Assembly: GCF_018139545.1 (NCBI RefSeq)
Contig: NZ_JAGSPJ010000005.1
Span: 124,001 to 188,000 of the forward strand
Source of the DNA: Affinundibacterium fentianense
GTDB lineage: Bacteria; Pseudomonadota; Gammaproteobacteria; Burkholderiales; Burkholderiaceae_D
Length of the DNA: 64,000 bases
Reading direction: 5' to 3'
A program made the translations under genes and the position numbers. Under the pieces are notes generated by a model, which saw only the letters and a list, made by a program, of their open reading frames with translations, made no database searches and had not been told where the DNA came from. Shown one piece after another: positions 36,814 to 45,066 of the stretch (its first letter is position 1; each line of letters opens with the position of its first letter).

Positions 36814-37541
36814 AACGAATAGAAAAAATTGCGAGATACCAGATAAGTAGGGATCGCACGCAATCCGGATTTAGCTTGCTAGAAGTGGCAGTGGCCATTG
36901 CCGTCATCGGTTTAATAGCAGCGGTTTCGTCCATGAGTTACTGGGGACTGTGGCGCGAACTGGGTGGCAAAAGCGGTGTGGATGCGCAATTAGTTTCTTT
37001 GTCGGGAAGTGTCGTGACCTTTGTTAAAACCAATCACCGTCTACCATGTCCAGACCGTGATGGGACAGGCTACGAAACTTTAGATACAGATGGAAAATGT
37101 GTTGCGGGATTGGAAGTGGGTTGGTTGCCGTATGTTAGTTTGGGCTTAAGTCCTCCAGCGGCTATACATCGAGCTTACTACGGGGTTTATCGCAATGGTG
37201 GTACCACGCCGTCGGCAGATTTGGCGGTGAATGCGGACATGAATAATTTGACTGCAGCGGCTCAAGCACCACATAGTGCATCGTACATTTATGCGACAGG
37301 TGATGGCACCACAACAAATGGGGTCGAAGATTGTTCGGCGACTGTTTTAAATAACCCTGCATTCTTGGTTTTGTTGGCAGGTGAGGATCGTGATAACGAT
37401 ACTTCACCACTAGATGGAGTGAATAGCGGTTTGCCTAGCGGGAAATGTTTTAGTGCGCCTTCACGCGGCATTGACGCACGGTTTGACGATAGAAGTCTTG
37501 CAGTAAGTTTTTATGCGGTGATGGCAGAGTTAAACAAATAA
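36810..37541 (+). CDS. prepilin of the RLPCP type, short form
   Basis: A 243-residue prepilin with a 20-residue leader, cleavage in SG/FSLLE and Glu at +5 (residue 25). The mature part has the motif HRLPCPDRDG (Cys80), a second Cys97, GWLPYVSLGL and a final DDRSLAVSFYAVMAELN. The same core occurs in the three larger prepilins at 45067, 47322 and 48476, but here the protein stops right after it. It is therefore the minimal version of a family of minor pilins in this locus. The calcium-like acidic loop GEDRDNDTSPLDG (about 192-204) resembles acidic loops of other pseudopilins. Confidence 0.87.
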   Translation: MKRIEKIARYQISRDRTQSGFSLLEVAVAIAVIGLIAAVSSMSYWGLWRELGGKSGVDAQLVSLSGSVVTFVKTNHRLPCPDRDGTGYETLDTDGKCVAGLEVGWLPYVSLGLSPPAAIHRAYYGVYRNGGTTPSADLAVNADMNNLTAAAQAPHSASYIYATGDGTTTNGVEDCSATVLNNPAFLVLLAGEDRDNDTSPLDGVNSGLPSGKCFSAPSRGIDARFDDRSLAVSFYAVMAELNK

Positions 37542-37649
37542 ATGGAACAAAGACTGTTTGATTTCGGCGAGAGCAATGCTTGAAATCAATCAAATCTTAA
37601 AAGATAAAAAAGCAGATAAATAATTATTAGTGAAAAGGCGAGTGAAGCA

Positions 37650-39383
37650 ATGAAGAAATCTCCGTTTTTCCCAAAAACTGGCGCAGCGCACTTTGTTCAG
37701 TCAAAGATGGTCGTTGCTTTGGTGGGTGCGTCCCTATTGGTTAGTTGTGCATCGCCGACCCCACGTAGTTTGTCTACTCTGCCTGAAGTAGAGAAAAAGT
37801 CGATCAGTGCGGTGACAAAAAACCTTGCTGAGGAATCGGCGAAACTCGCTGCTGCGCAAGAAGAATTGCGTAAGCTGATGGAGCGCAAAGATTCACAGGA
37901 TTTGCCTGAACCGGTCGCACCAAAACATGATCCATTGAATGATATTGTGGTTTCAGTAAAGCTACAAAACGCGACACTGAGTTCAATTTTGCAAGTGTTC
38001 TCCGAACAGGCAAAAATGAATATGTTGGTGGATCCAGAAGTTCTACGTATCGATCGTCGTGCCAGCCTTTACCTAAATCGTGTTACCGCACGTGAACTAT
38101 ATCGCCACATTCTCGACGTGTTCGATTTGTCTGGAAGCGTCGACGGCAATACCATTAAGATTGGGATATTTGACGAAAAGTTCTACAACATCGATTTTCT
38201 CAATTCACGCATGAATCTTGATTTAACTGCTGGGGGTAACGTCTTTGGCGCGAATTCCGGCGGAGGTGGCGGTGGAAGCGGTGGTAGTGGCGGTGGTGGC
38301 GGCGGAAGCTCAGGTGGTGACCAAATTCGCGGCAATATTTCCCTCACTGGCGGTAGTGGAAAACAGGTTGAACCGTACGACCAGCTCGAAGCCAATTTGA
38401 AGCGGATGATTGGTGGTGAAATCAGCGAAAATGCGCAGAACGATAAAGAGAATGAGTTAAAACGCAATGTGTATAGTCTGAATAAGAACTCGGGTACTTT
38501 GTTTGTTCGTGCACGCCCATCTCAAATGAAGATGGTCGACAAAATGATTGAACGCTATAAATTGGTGATGCGCCGTCAAGTTTTGATCGAAGCCCAATTG
38601 ATGGACGTTCAATTGAATGATCAATTCCAATATGGTGTGGACTGGAATCTTTTGCGTGACAACGTCGCTGGGATGGTAGGCGGCGCTCCTATTGGTATCG
38701 GCGCAGCTGCAGCTGTATTGCCCAATGCTAGTGCGGGTTTGCCTATTCGTACTTTGAGCTTCCCATCTTCAAGTCTTGGGTATTCAGAAGGTCGCTCGAC
38801 GGGTCTTGGTTATAGCAATGGTAGCTTTTCTGCAGCCTTGAATTTGTTACGCGGATTTGGGAATGTCAAAGTCTTGTCCAATCCTAGTATTCGTGTCAGG
38901 AATAATGTTCCAGCGCTGCTGAGTGTGGGTAGCGCCAATCGTTATGTTGCCAAATCAACGGTCACAATTAGTAATCCAGGCGGCGGTGCATCGACTACCT
39001 CAACTGACGTTCAAACGGACTCTGTATTCAGTGGCGTCATTATTGGCGTAGTCCCGTTCATCGGCGAGCAAGGCAATGTGGAATTGATGATTAATCCTAT
39101 GCAAACGGAAGTTGATCAGTCTAGTCTGCAATTGCAGGACGTCGGTGGTGGTGGCCGCGTCACACTACCAAAAATTAGTTTCAAAGGTATGACGACAACC
39201 TTGAATATCAAAGATGGCGATACGGTGATTATCGGTGGTTTGATTGATCAAAGCAGTTCGGGTAACGATCGCGGTACTCCAGGCCTATCCGATGTGCCAC
39301 TCTTTGGAAAGCTATTTGGCAATGAGTCGACCAGCCAACATACTCGTGAATTAGTCATTGTTTTGAAAGTGAAATTGCTGTGA
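37650..39383 (+). CDS. outer-membrane secretin, MshL/PilQ/GspD-like
   Basis: The 577-residue secretin would form the outer-membrane pore of the machine. It has a lipobox (LLVSC, Cys33), so it is a lipoprotein that may need no pilotin. A coiled-coil region follows, then an STN/secretin N-domain (about 90-170, VSVKLQNATLSSILQVFSEQ), a Gly/Ser-rich linker (about 200-230), an N1-like domain with LFVRARPSQMKMVDKMIERY, and the secretin beta-barrel domain (about 310-577) with VLIEAQLMDVQLND and the end motif VIIGGLIDQSS...RELVIVLKVKLL. The architecture is closest to MSHA-type MshL. Its stop overlaps the following GTG start. Confidence 0.92.
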   Translation: MKKSPFFPKTGAAHFVQSKMVVALVGASLLVSCASPTPRSLSTLPEVEKKSISAVTKNLAEESAKLAAAQEELRKLMERKDSQDLPEPVAPKHDPLNDIVVSVKLQNATLSSILQVFSEQAKMNMLVDPEVLRIDRRASLYLNRVTARELYRHILDVFDLSGSVDGNTIKIGIFDEKFYNIDFLNSRMNLDLTAGGNVFGANSGGGGGGSGGSGGGGGGSSGGDQIRGNISLTGGSGKQVEPYDQLEANLKRMIGGEISENAQNDKENELKRNVYSLNKNSGTLFVRARPSQMKMVDKMIERYKLVMRRQVLIEAQLMDVQLNDQFQYGVDWNLLRDNVAGMVGGAPIGIGAAAAVLPNASAGLPIRTLSFPSSSLGYSEGRSTGLGYSNGSFSAALNLLRGFGNVKVLSNPSIRVRNNVPALLSVGSANRYVAKSTVTISNPGGGASTTSTDVQTDSVFSGVIIGVVPFIGEQGNVELMINPMQTEVDQSSLQLQDVGGGGRVTLPKISFKGMTTTLNIKDGDTVIIGGLIDQSSSGNDRGTPGLSDVPLFGKLFGNESTSQHTRELVIVLKVKLL

Positions 39384-40447
39384 GTCTGATCTACAACGCA
39401 CTCAATAAGCTCGAGAAAAAATTGGAAAATGGCACGCCGAATCCAATCGGCAGTGTCAGCGCCGACCAATACGTGCTCGTGACGAAACCGGCTGGAATGC
39501 CAGGTTGGGTGAAGTTTTTATTAGCGTTGTGTGTGTTGGGCGTTGTCGCTGGATGGTTAGCGATGACCGTATTACGCGATCAAATCCAAGCTTTGAAACA
39601 GGGCTTGGATGCAAGTTCAGTTGCAGCAAAGAAATCGGATTCGACACCTGCGCCGAAACAGCCCCAAGAGATGGCGGTTCCAAATGGGAATGCCGATACT
39701 TCGCCAACCGCCAATGTGGATAAAAATCTTGAACAAGATTTGAAAGCCATGTTGAACGCGGCCGCGAATGAGAATGTGAAGACCGAGGGGAAATCCGACC
39801 CCACTTCGCCTGAACTCAAACCGGCTGCAATTGGCGCGCAAATTGCGAAAATACAGCAAGAGGCAGTTGCCAATGTCGCTGCAGCGGCGGCAGCAAACGA
39901 ACAAGAAACACAAGTTGTTCCTGAGCGAGAAATTTCTCATGTTGAGATTCGAGTCGAAACACCGAATTCCTCCAATTCTATGCAAGGGACGAAAGCACGC
40001 GCTGAAAAATCAAGTGCCTCTAAGGTTGCCAAGTTAGAGAAAAATGCGAAGCCAGCTGCAGCGCCGAGTGCGGAAGAGTTGAATTCTCAGGATGTCGCAC
40101 GTTTGACTTTAGCAATCAAATCTGCAATTCAAGTGGGTAAAAAAACGGAGGCCGATGAGCTCATCGCACAACTTCAAACTAAGCTTGATCCAGAAAGTTT
40201 GACTTTGCTGCACCTGAAGGCATGGCGTCAAATGCAAGGTGGCGATCAACAGCAGGCGATTCATTGGTATCAACAAATTGTTGGACGCAATCCTGAAGAT
40301 GAAATTGCAGCGGTCAATTTAAGTTTGTTGTACTGGCGCGCAGGGCAAAAAAACGAGGCACGTAAGGTGATTGTCGATATTGCTGAGCGTAAGCCTGATT
40401 CAGAAATCGTTCAAACATATAGTCGTCAGTTCGGAGTGCAAAAATGA
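39380..40447 (+). CDS. TPR membrane protein (MshN-like)
   Basis: The 355-residue protein has a GTG start that overlaps the secretin stop. The N-terminal amphipathic MSLIYNALNKLEKK is followed by one membrane helix (about 42-63), a long Pro/Ala/Lys-rich linker (about 70-230), and tetratricopeptide-like helices at the C-terminus (about 235-355; ARLTLAIKSAIQVGKKTEADEL, HWYQQIVGRNPEDEIAAVNLSLLY). This architecture and place, between secretin and the ExeA-like ATPase, match MshN of MSHA pili, a periplasmic assembly factor. Symbol withheld because identity rests on layout rather than strong motifs. Confidence 0.78.
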   Translation: MSLIYNALNKLEKKLENGTPNPIGSVSADQYVLVTKPAGMPGWVKFLLALCVLGVVAGWLAMTVLRDQIQALKQGLDASSVAAKKSDSTPAPKQPQEMAVPNGNADTSPTANVDKNLEQDLKAMLNAAANENVKTEGKSDPTSPELKPAAIGAQIAKIQQEAVANVAAAAAANEQETQVVPEREISHVEIRVETPNSSNSMQGTKARAEKSSASKVAKLEKNAKPAAAPSAEELNSQDVARLTLAIKSAIQVGKKTEADELIAQLQTKLDPESLTLLHLKAWRQMQGGDQQQAIHWYQQIVGRNPEDEIAAVNLSLLYWRAGQKNEARKVIVDIAERKPDSEIVQTYSRQFGVQK

Positions 40448-41988
40448 CAGAGCAGGGATTGCTTCCGAATCATTTGCGCGCATTAGGATTTAATCGAAAC
40501 CCCTTTCCGCAAACACCTGATGCGGATTGCTATTTTCGAACCGAGCAGATTGCACAATATAGTCTGGAAGCATTTCATTGCTTAAAAGCTGGAAAAGGGT
40601 TTGTTTTATTGACAGGTGAAGTCGGTACTGGAAAAAGTACTTTCTTACGTTGCCTGATGGACGAATTACATACGGCAGATTGTGCTGTTTCGTTTGTGTT
40701 CAATACCTTTTTGCAAGGACGGAATTTATTACTGGCGCTGAACCGCGATTTTGGTATCGAAGCTGGGGCGGATTTCGCAGAAGACATCGAATTGTTGAAT
40801 CAATATTTGATTGAACAATACGCCCAAGGGCGTTGCTGTGTGCTGGTGATCGATGATGCACAGAATCTGGATAAGGAAAGTCTTGAGCTGTTGCGTTTGC
40901 TGTCGAATTTAGAAACACGCCAAAATAAGTTGTTGCAAATCGTTTTGTCAGGCCAACCTGAATTGCTTGATATTTTGGAAAAGAAGGAAATTCGACAATT
41001 GACTAGCCGCATTATGCAACACATTCAGTTGTGGCCATTCGATCGATCTGAGTGTGCGCGTTATGTGAATTTTCGTATTTCTAAAGCAGGTGCAGATGGC
41101 AGAATTAGTTTGTCACCATGGGCGAATTTAGCGCTGCATTGGTATTCGAAGGGGAATCCTCGTCGCATTCACACGATTATGGATCGATGTTTATATGGGA
41201 TAGCACCGGATACTCAACAAGAGATTAGCGTCGGTTTGATACGAGCTGGAGTTCGTGAAGGTGGTGTCGCTCATCGATTTCCCTATCGGACCGCATTCGC
41301 AAGTTTTGCGCTGTTGAGTTTAGGGATTGTTTCTTTTTCTTGGTGGTTGGCGACTGGTCAAAGTTCACAAGCGAACGCCAATCAGGTTGCCCAAGCTAGC
41401 CAAGCGACCCCCAAATTGAATTCGCCAGCGAAAGCGAACGCGGTTGTGCATCCATCGTCTTCTCAGGGATCGACGGTAGAATCAACCGATGCAAAGGTTG
41501 CCCTTGCAGCGACGGTGAATGCGGAAGAGAACAAAGTCAAGTTGTGTTTAAAGCAGTACGCAGCGGAGTTTTTGTATGCGGAATTGAATGACGGACTTGA
41601 TGTAGTGAAACGTCAAACAGTGATGAGTGGCTTAGCAAAGCGTGGACTGGCACTTGCATTTTTACCAGCAGGTCTGCGCTTGCCAGAGACGAGTGCATCA
41701 CAGAATCATTGCACTGCGATCGGTAAAACGGGGAGCTGGGTCTTATGGAAACCGAAATATTTACCGTTTGAATTAACTAGAAATACTGATGCCGCTAGGA
41801 TCGAATGGTTGCAAACAAGGCTCGCTTCAAATCGCCTTTACAGTGCAGATATTGATGGATTGTTTGGGCCGAAGACGACCAATGCATTGCACCAGTTTCA
41901 ACGTTGGCATGGATTGACTGCAGATAATTTGATTGATCCTTGGGCATTGTTTTTGCTAGAACACGATCTGGGTAATGTGACAAGCTGA
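40444..41988 (+). CDS. ExeA/MshM-like AAA ATPase with peptidoglycan-binding domain
   Basis: The 514 residues have a cytoplasmic AAA+ domain (Walker A GEVGTGKST near residue 59; Walker B CVLVIDDAQNLD; sensor region LSNLETRQNKLLQIVLSGQPEL), a membrane helix at about 283-300, a Ser/Ala-rich linker, and a C-terminal PG_binding_1 domain (about 455-510; RIEWLQTRLASN, DGLFGPKTTNALHQFQ). ExeA-type proteins use ATP to open the cell wall for secretin assembly. The peptidoglycan domain is in the ExeA form, which MshM usually lacks. ATGA overlap with the preceding gene. Confidence 0.9.
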   Translation: MTEQGLLPNHLRALGFNRNPFPQTPDADCYFRTEQIAQYSLEAFHCLKAGKGFVLLTGEVGTGKSTFLRCLMDELHTADCAVSFVFNTFLQGRNLLLALNRDFGIEAGADFAEDIELLNQYLIEQYAQGRCCVLVIDDAQNLDKESLELLRLLSNLETRQNKLLQIVLSGQPELLDILEKKEIRQLTSRIMQHIQLWPFDRSECARYVNFRISKAGADGRISLSPWANLALHWYSKGNPRRIHTIMDRCLYGIAPDTQQEISVGLIRAGVREGGVAHRFPYRTAFASFALLSLGIVSFSWWLATGQSSQANANQVAQASQATPKLNSPAKANAVVHPSSSQGSTVESTDAKVALAATVNAEENKVKLCLKQYAAEFLYAELNDGLDVVKRQTVMSGLAKRGLALAFLPAGLRLPETSASQNHCTAIGKTGSWVLWKPKYLPFELTRNTDAARIEWLQTRLASNRLYSADIDGLFGPKTTNALHQFQRWHGLTADNLIDPWALFLLEHDLGNVTS

Positions 41989-42098
41989 GACTTCTCAGTG
42001 AGGAATGAATTAGGTATTGCGAGGTGCCTAGATTGCCTGCAAGTATGAACAGAAATAGAAAACGACATTGAAGAAATCGCAAACGCACAATTCAAATC

Positions 42099-43799
42099 AT
42101 GGATGAACAAATGATTGTAGAAGATAAAAATAATTTGATCGGGGCAGAAGCAGAATTAGGCTTTCTCGGAGAACGTCTGATATCGGCCGGTGTATTAACG
42201 CCAGTGCAATTAGAGTATGCGTTGCAGAAACAATCGGTTGAAGGTGGCCGTTTAGGACAAGTCTTGGTTCAGCATGGTTTACTTACTGAGCGTGACTTGG
42301 CGAAGAATCTATCGGAACAACGTGGCTTTCCATTTGTCGAGATTGATCATGTACCAGAGCCAGATCCTCAACTGTTGAGCTTGTTTAATCGTGAATTGTG
42401 TTTGACTCGCGGATTCATGCCTTTACAAAGAAAAGGCGACCAAGTCGAAATTTTGCTCGGTGATGGCGATCCTGAAAAATTGGTTGAACTGATTCAGCGG
42501 CGCAGTGGCCATTTACCCATTTTTTATCAAGCAGAATTTACGCATGTTTTGCAACGTGTGCGGCAAGTTTATTACTTTGCACAAAATCCAGCAGAGGCGC
42601 TCATCCAGCGTGAAATCGATCTGTTAGCAGACGATGTAGATCATTCACGTAGCCCAGAGAAATTGTTGGAGTACATTTTGCATTTGGCGGTGCGTGAGCG
42701 CGCCACAGATATTCACATTGCGCCCTCTGCGACAAGCTATCATATGTTGTTCAGGATTGACGGTGTTTTACGCCCGATGTTCGCACTTCCGAATTCGTTG
42801 TCGCGTTTGGTGGTATATGTAAAACTCGGTGCCGAAATGGATATTTCGGAACAGCGTCGGCCACAGGATGGTAGTTTCCAAACGACGATTTTGGACACGC
42901 CATTTACCGTTCGTGTTTCCATATTAGTGACGGAATACGGCGAACGCATGGTGTTGCGCTTGTTGCCTGAGAGTTCCGATTTATCACGTCTTGAGCAGCT
43001 TGGATTCCGTGATAAAGATATCCAGCAATTGCAAAGGATTTTTGCAAAACCTTCTGGCATGGTCTTACTGACGGGGCCGACTGGTTCGGGTAAAAGTACG
43101 ACTCTACATGCCGCATTGCGCCTACAAACATTGATCGAACGAAATGTTTTGACGGTTGAAGATCCGATTGAATATCGCTTGGCGACCATTGGTCAAACCC
43201 AAGTAAATCGACGTGCGGGTTATGAATTTAGTACCGCATTACGCCATTTCTTGCGCCACGACCCAGATGTGATTTTGGTCGGTGAGATTCGCGATGCTGA
43301 AACTGCGCAAGCGACGGTTACCGCTTCTGCGACAGGTCACTTGGTTTTGTCAACATTGCACGTTGCTAGTGCTTTTGGTGTGATTACTCGTTTGGTTCCG
43401 CTGGGTTTGCAACCACAAACGATTGCTGAAAATCTTGTTGCAGTGATCAATCAACGATTGGTTCGAACAAATTGCCCACATTGTGCAAAGCCAGCAGCGT
43501 TGAATGATGCGCAGAAAAAGTGGCTGGGTAAATTCAATTGTGAACATAGCATGGCAAGCGAAGGTTGTGCACGTTGTGGTCATACTGGTTTCCATGGTCG
43601 TCTGCCAATTTACGAAATTCTCCATGTCGATGATCACATGGCAAACGCGATCGCAGAGGGTGATGGTCGTAGCGCGCTTCGAAAAGTCGCAATTGATTCC
43701 GGATTTGAGCCCATGGTTGAAATGGCGAAGTGGCGAATATCACAAGGTCAAACAACCTTTGATGAAGTATGGCGTGTTATCGGTGAAAGTCCGGAGTAA
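42099..43799 (+). CDS. pilus assembly ATPase, GspE/PilB/MshE family
   Basis: Cytoplasmic hexameric ATPase that powers pilus extension. The 566 residues have an N-terminal MshEN/T2SSE_N domain (about 20-165; LGERLISAGVLTPVQLEYAL), Walker A GPTGSGKST with Lys332, the Asp box region TVEDPIEYRLATIGQTQVN, Walker B DPDVILVGEIRDAETAQ, the His box TGHLVLSTLHVASA, and the zinc tetracysteine (CPHC ... CARC, about 461-490). The N-terminal MshEN module binds c-di-GMP in several relatives; whether the binding residues are intact should be aligned. A 110-base gap precedes it; the ribosome site is not strong. Confidence 0.94.
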   Translation: MDEQMIVEDKNNLIGAEAELGFLGERLISAGVLTPVQLEYALQKQSVEGGRLGQVLVQHGLLTERDLAKNLSEQRGFPFVEIDHVPEPDPQLLSLFNRELCLTRGFMPLQRKGDQVEILLGDGDPEKLVELIQRRSGHLPIFYQAEFTHVLQRVRQVYYFAQNPAEALIQREIDLLADDVDHSRSPEKLLEYILHLAVRERATDIHIAPSATSYHMLFRIDGVLRPMFALPNSLSRLVVYVKLGAEMDISEQRRPQDGSFQTTILDTPFTVRVSILVTEYGERMVLRLLPESSDLSRLEQLGFRDKDIQQLQRIFAKPSGMVLLTGPTGSGKSTTLHAALRLQTLIERNVLTVEDPIEYRLATIGQTQVNRRAGYEFSTALRHFLRHDPDVILVGEIRDAETAQATVTASATGHLVLSTLHVASAFGVITRLVPLGLQPQTIAENLVAVINQRLVRTNCPHCAKPAALNDAQKKWLGKFNCEHSMASEGCARCGHTGFHGRLPIYEILHVDDHMANAIAEGDGRSALRKVAIDSGFEPMVEMAKWRISQGQTTFDEVWRVIGESPE

Positions 43800-43807
43800 A
43801 GCGAACC

Positions 43808-45058
43808 ATGAATACTTACTTTTATCGTGTTTTGTTGGCCAATGGACGCACACGTTATGGCATGTTGCGTTTGATGGTTGAGCGTGATCTTTCCGCTAAG
43901 GTTTGGTTAGAGCGGCATTACGAAGCAGTGGTGCTGCAGCTATATCGTTTGCCGTATTGGTTGGCGAGTCTGATCGGTGCTGGTGGCACAATCGGACAGA
44001 AATTACCACCAATTGAATTGAGTGGTTTGTTGCGCGATTTGGCGGTCATGACGAAGGCCGGTGTCCCCATTATTGAATCGTTAAAAGCGATTTCAGAGGA
44101 AACTGACACTTCACAAAAACGGATCGCGTCTACGGCGAGATTATTAATTTCTGCCTTGGATGCAGGGGCACCAATCAGCGAGGCATTTAACCGTCACCCG
44201 AATATTTTTCCCGAGTCCGTTCGCAATTTGATGGAAATTGGTGAGGAGTCTGGTACGGTCGACAAAATGTTGCTTGAGGCCGCTGAGCATATAGAACGCA
44301 TGACCGCATTGAGCCGGAATATGCGACAAGCCTTGATTTATCCAGCATTTGTCTTTGCGACGATGTTAGGTGCGGCCTTGTTCTGGATCTACTATGTGAT
44401 TCCGAATTTGGCGGGTTTGTTCTTGCAAATGCGTGTGAAGTTACCAAAAATCACCTTGATGGTGCTTGAAATGTCGAAATGGATGGAGGGACATGCCAAT
44501 ACCTCGTTGTACATCTTCCTTGGCGTGATCTTTCTATTTTGGGCACTACTGAAATTAAGTCGAGGTACGCGTAAGCTGACCTTTGGTATTGCGCATAAAT
44601 TGCCTATATTTAAGACACTTGTCACCGCTTCTGGCATGGCGTTTATTACTGAACATTTGGCAATTATGATCGCGTCCGGTGTCGATATTATGCGCAGCTT
44701 AGGTGTGCTAGAACGTGCTTTGACGGATGAGTACTACAAAGAACGTATTAAGAATGTCAGAACAGCAGTGGAACGCGGCGAATTGTTGGCGTCTGCGATG
44801 CGTCAGGTTGGTGGATTCCCTCCAATGGCATTGCGCATGATTGCGGTCGGTGAAGAGACGGGATCGTTGGACAAGCAATTGAAGCAACTCGCTCAGGAAT
44901 ACCGGATGCGACTCGCGCATTTGATTGCGTCGTTATCGGAAATTATCAAACCAGTCATTATTTTGCTAGCAGGTCTATTCTTTGTCTTGATGATTGTTGC
45001 CCTGTTACTGCCGATCTATGACTTGGTCAGACAAGCCTCATTGATGAATATGGGCTAG
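43808..45058 (+). CDS. inner-membrane platform protein, GspF/PilC/MshG family
   Basis: Polytopic protein on which the ATPase acts to build the fibre. The 416 residues contain two repeated GspF domains, each with the pattern of cytoplasmic helices then membrane helices: first PIELSGLLRDLAVMTKAGVPIIESLKA and IGEESGTVDKMLLEAAEH, second ASGMAFITEHLAIMIASGVDIMRSLGVL and VGEETGSLDKQLKQLAQEY. Membrane segments lie near 190-210, 235-255 and 385-405. The N-terminal 60 residues are short relative to PilC. It starts 8 bases after the ATPase stop. Confidence 0.94.
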   Translation: MNTYFYRVLLANGRTRYGMLRLMVERDLSAKVWLERHYEAVVLQLYRLPYWLASLIGAGGTIGQKLPPIELSGLLRDLAVMTKAGVPIIESLKAISEETDTSQKRIASTARLLISALDAGAPISEAFNRHPNIFPESVRNLMEIGEESGTVDKMLLEAAEHIERMTALSRNMRQALIYPAFVFATMLGAALFWIYYVIPNLAGLFLQMRVKLPKITLMVLEMSKWMEGHANTSLYIFLGVIFLFWALLKLSRGTRKLTFGIAHKLPIFKTLVTASGMAFITEHLAIMIASGVDIMRSLGVLERALTDEYYKERIKNVRTAVERGELLASAMRQVGGFPPMALRMIAVGEETGSLDKQLKQLAQEYRMRLAHLIASLSEIIKPVIILLAGLFFVLMIVALLLPIYDLVRQASLMNMG

Positions 45059-45066
45059 GAGGAAAT

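Noticed and set aside
38240..38320. Gly/Ser-rich tract in the secretin as a frameshift or repeat artefact
   Set aside because: The reading frame is continuous and secretin domains lie on both sides, so it is a flexible linker.
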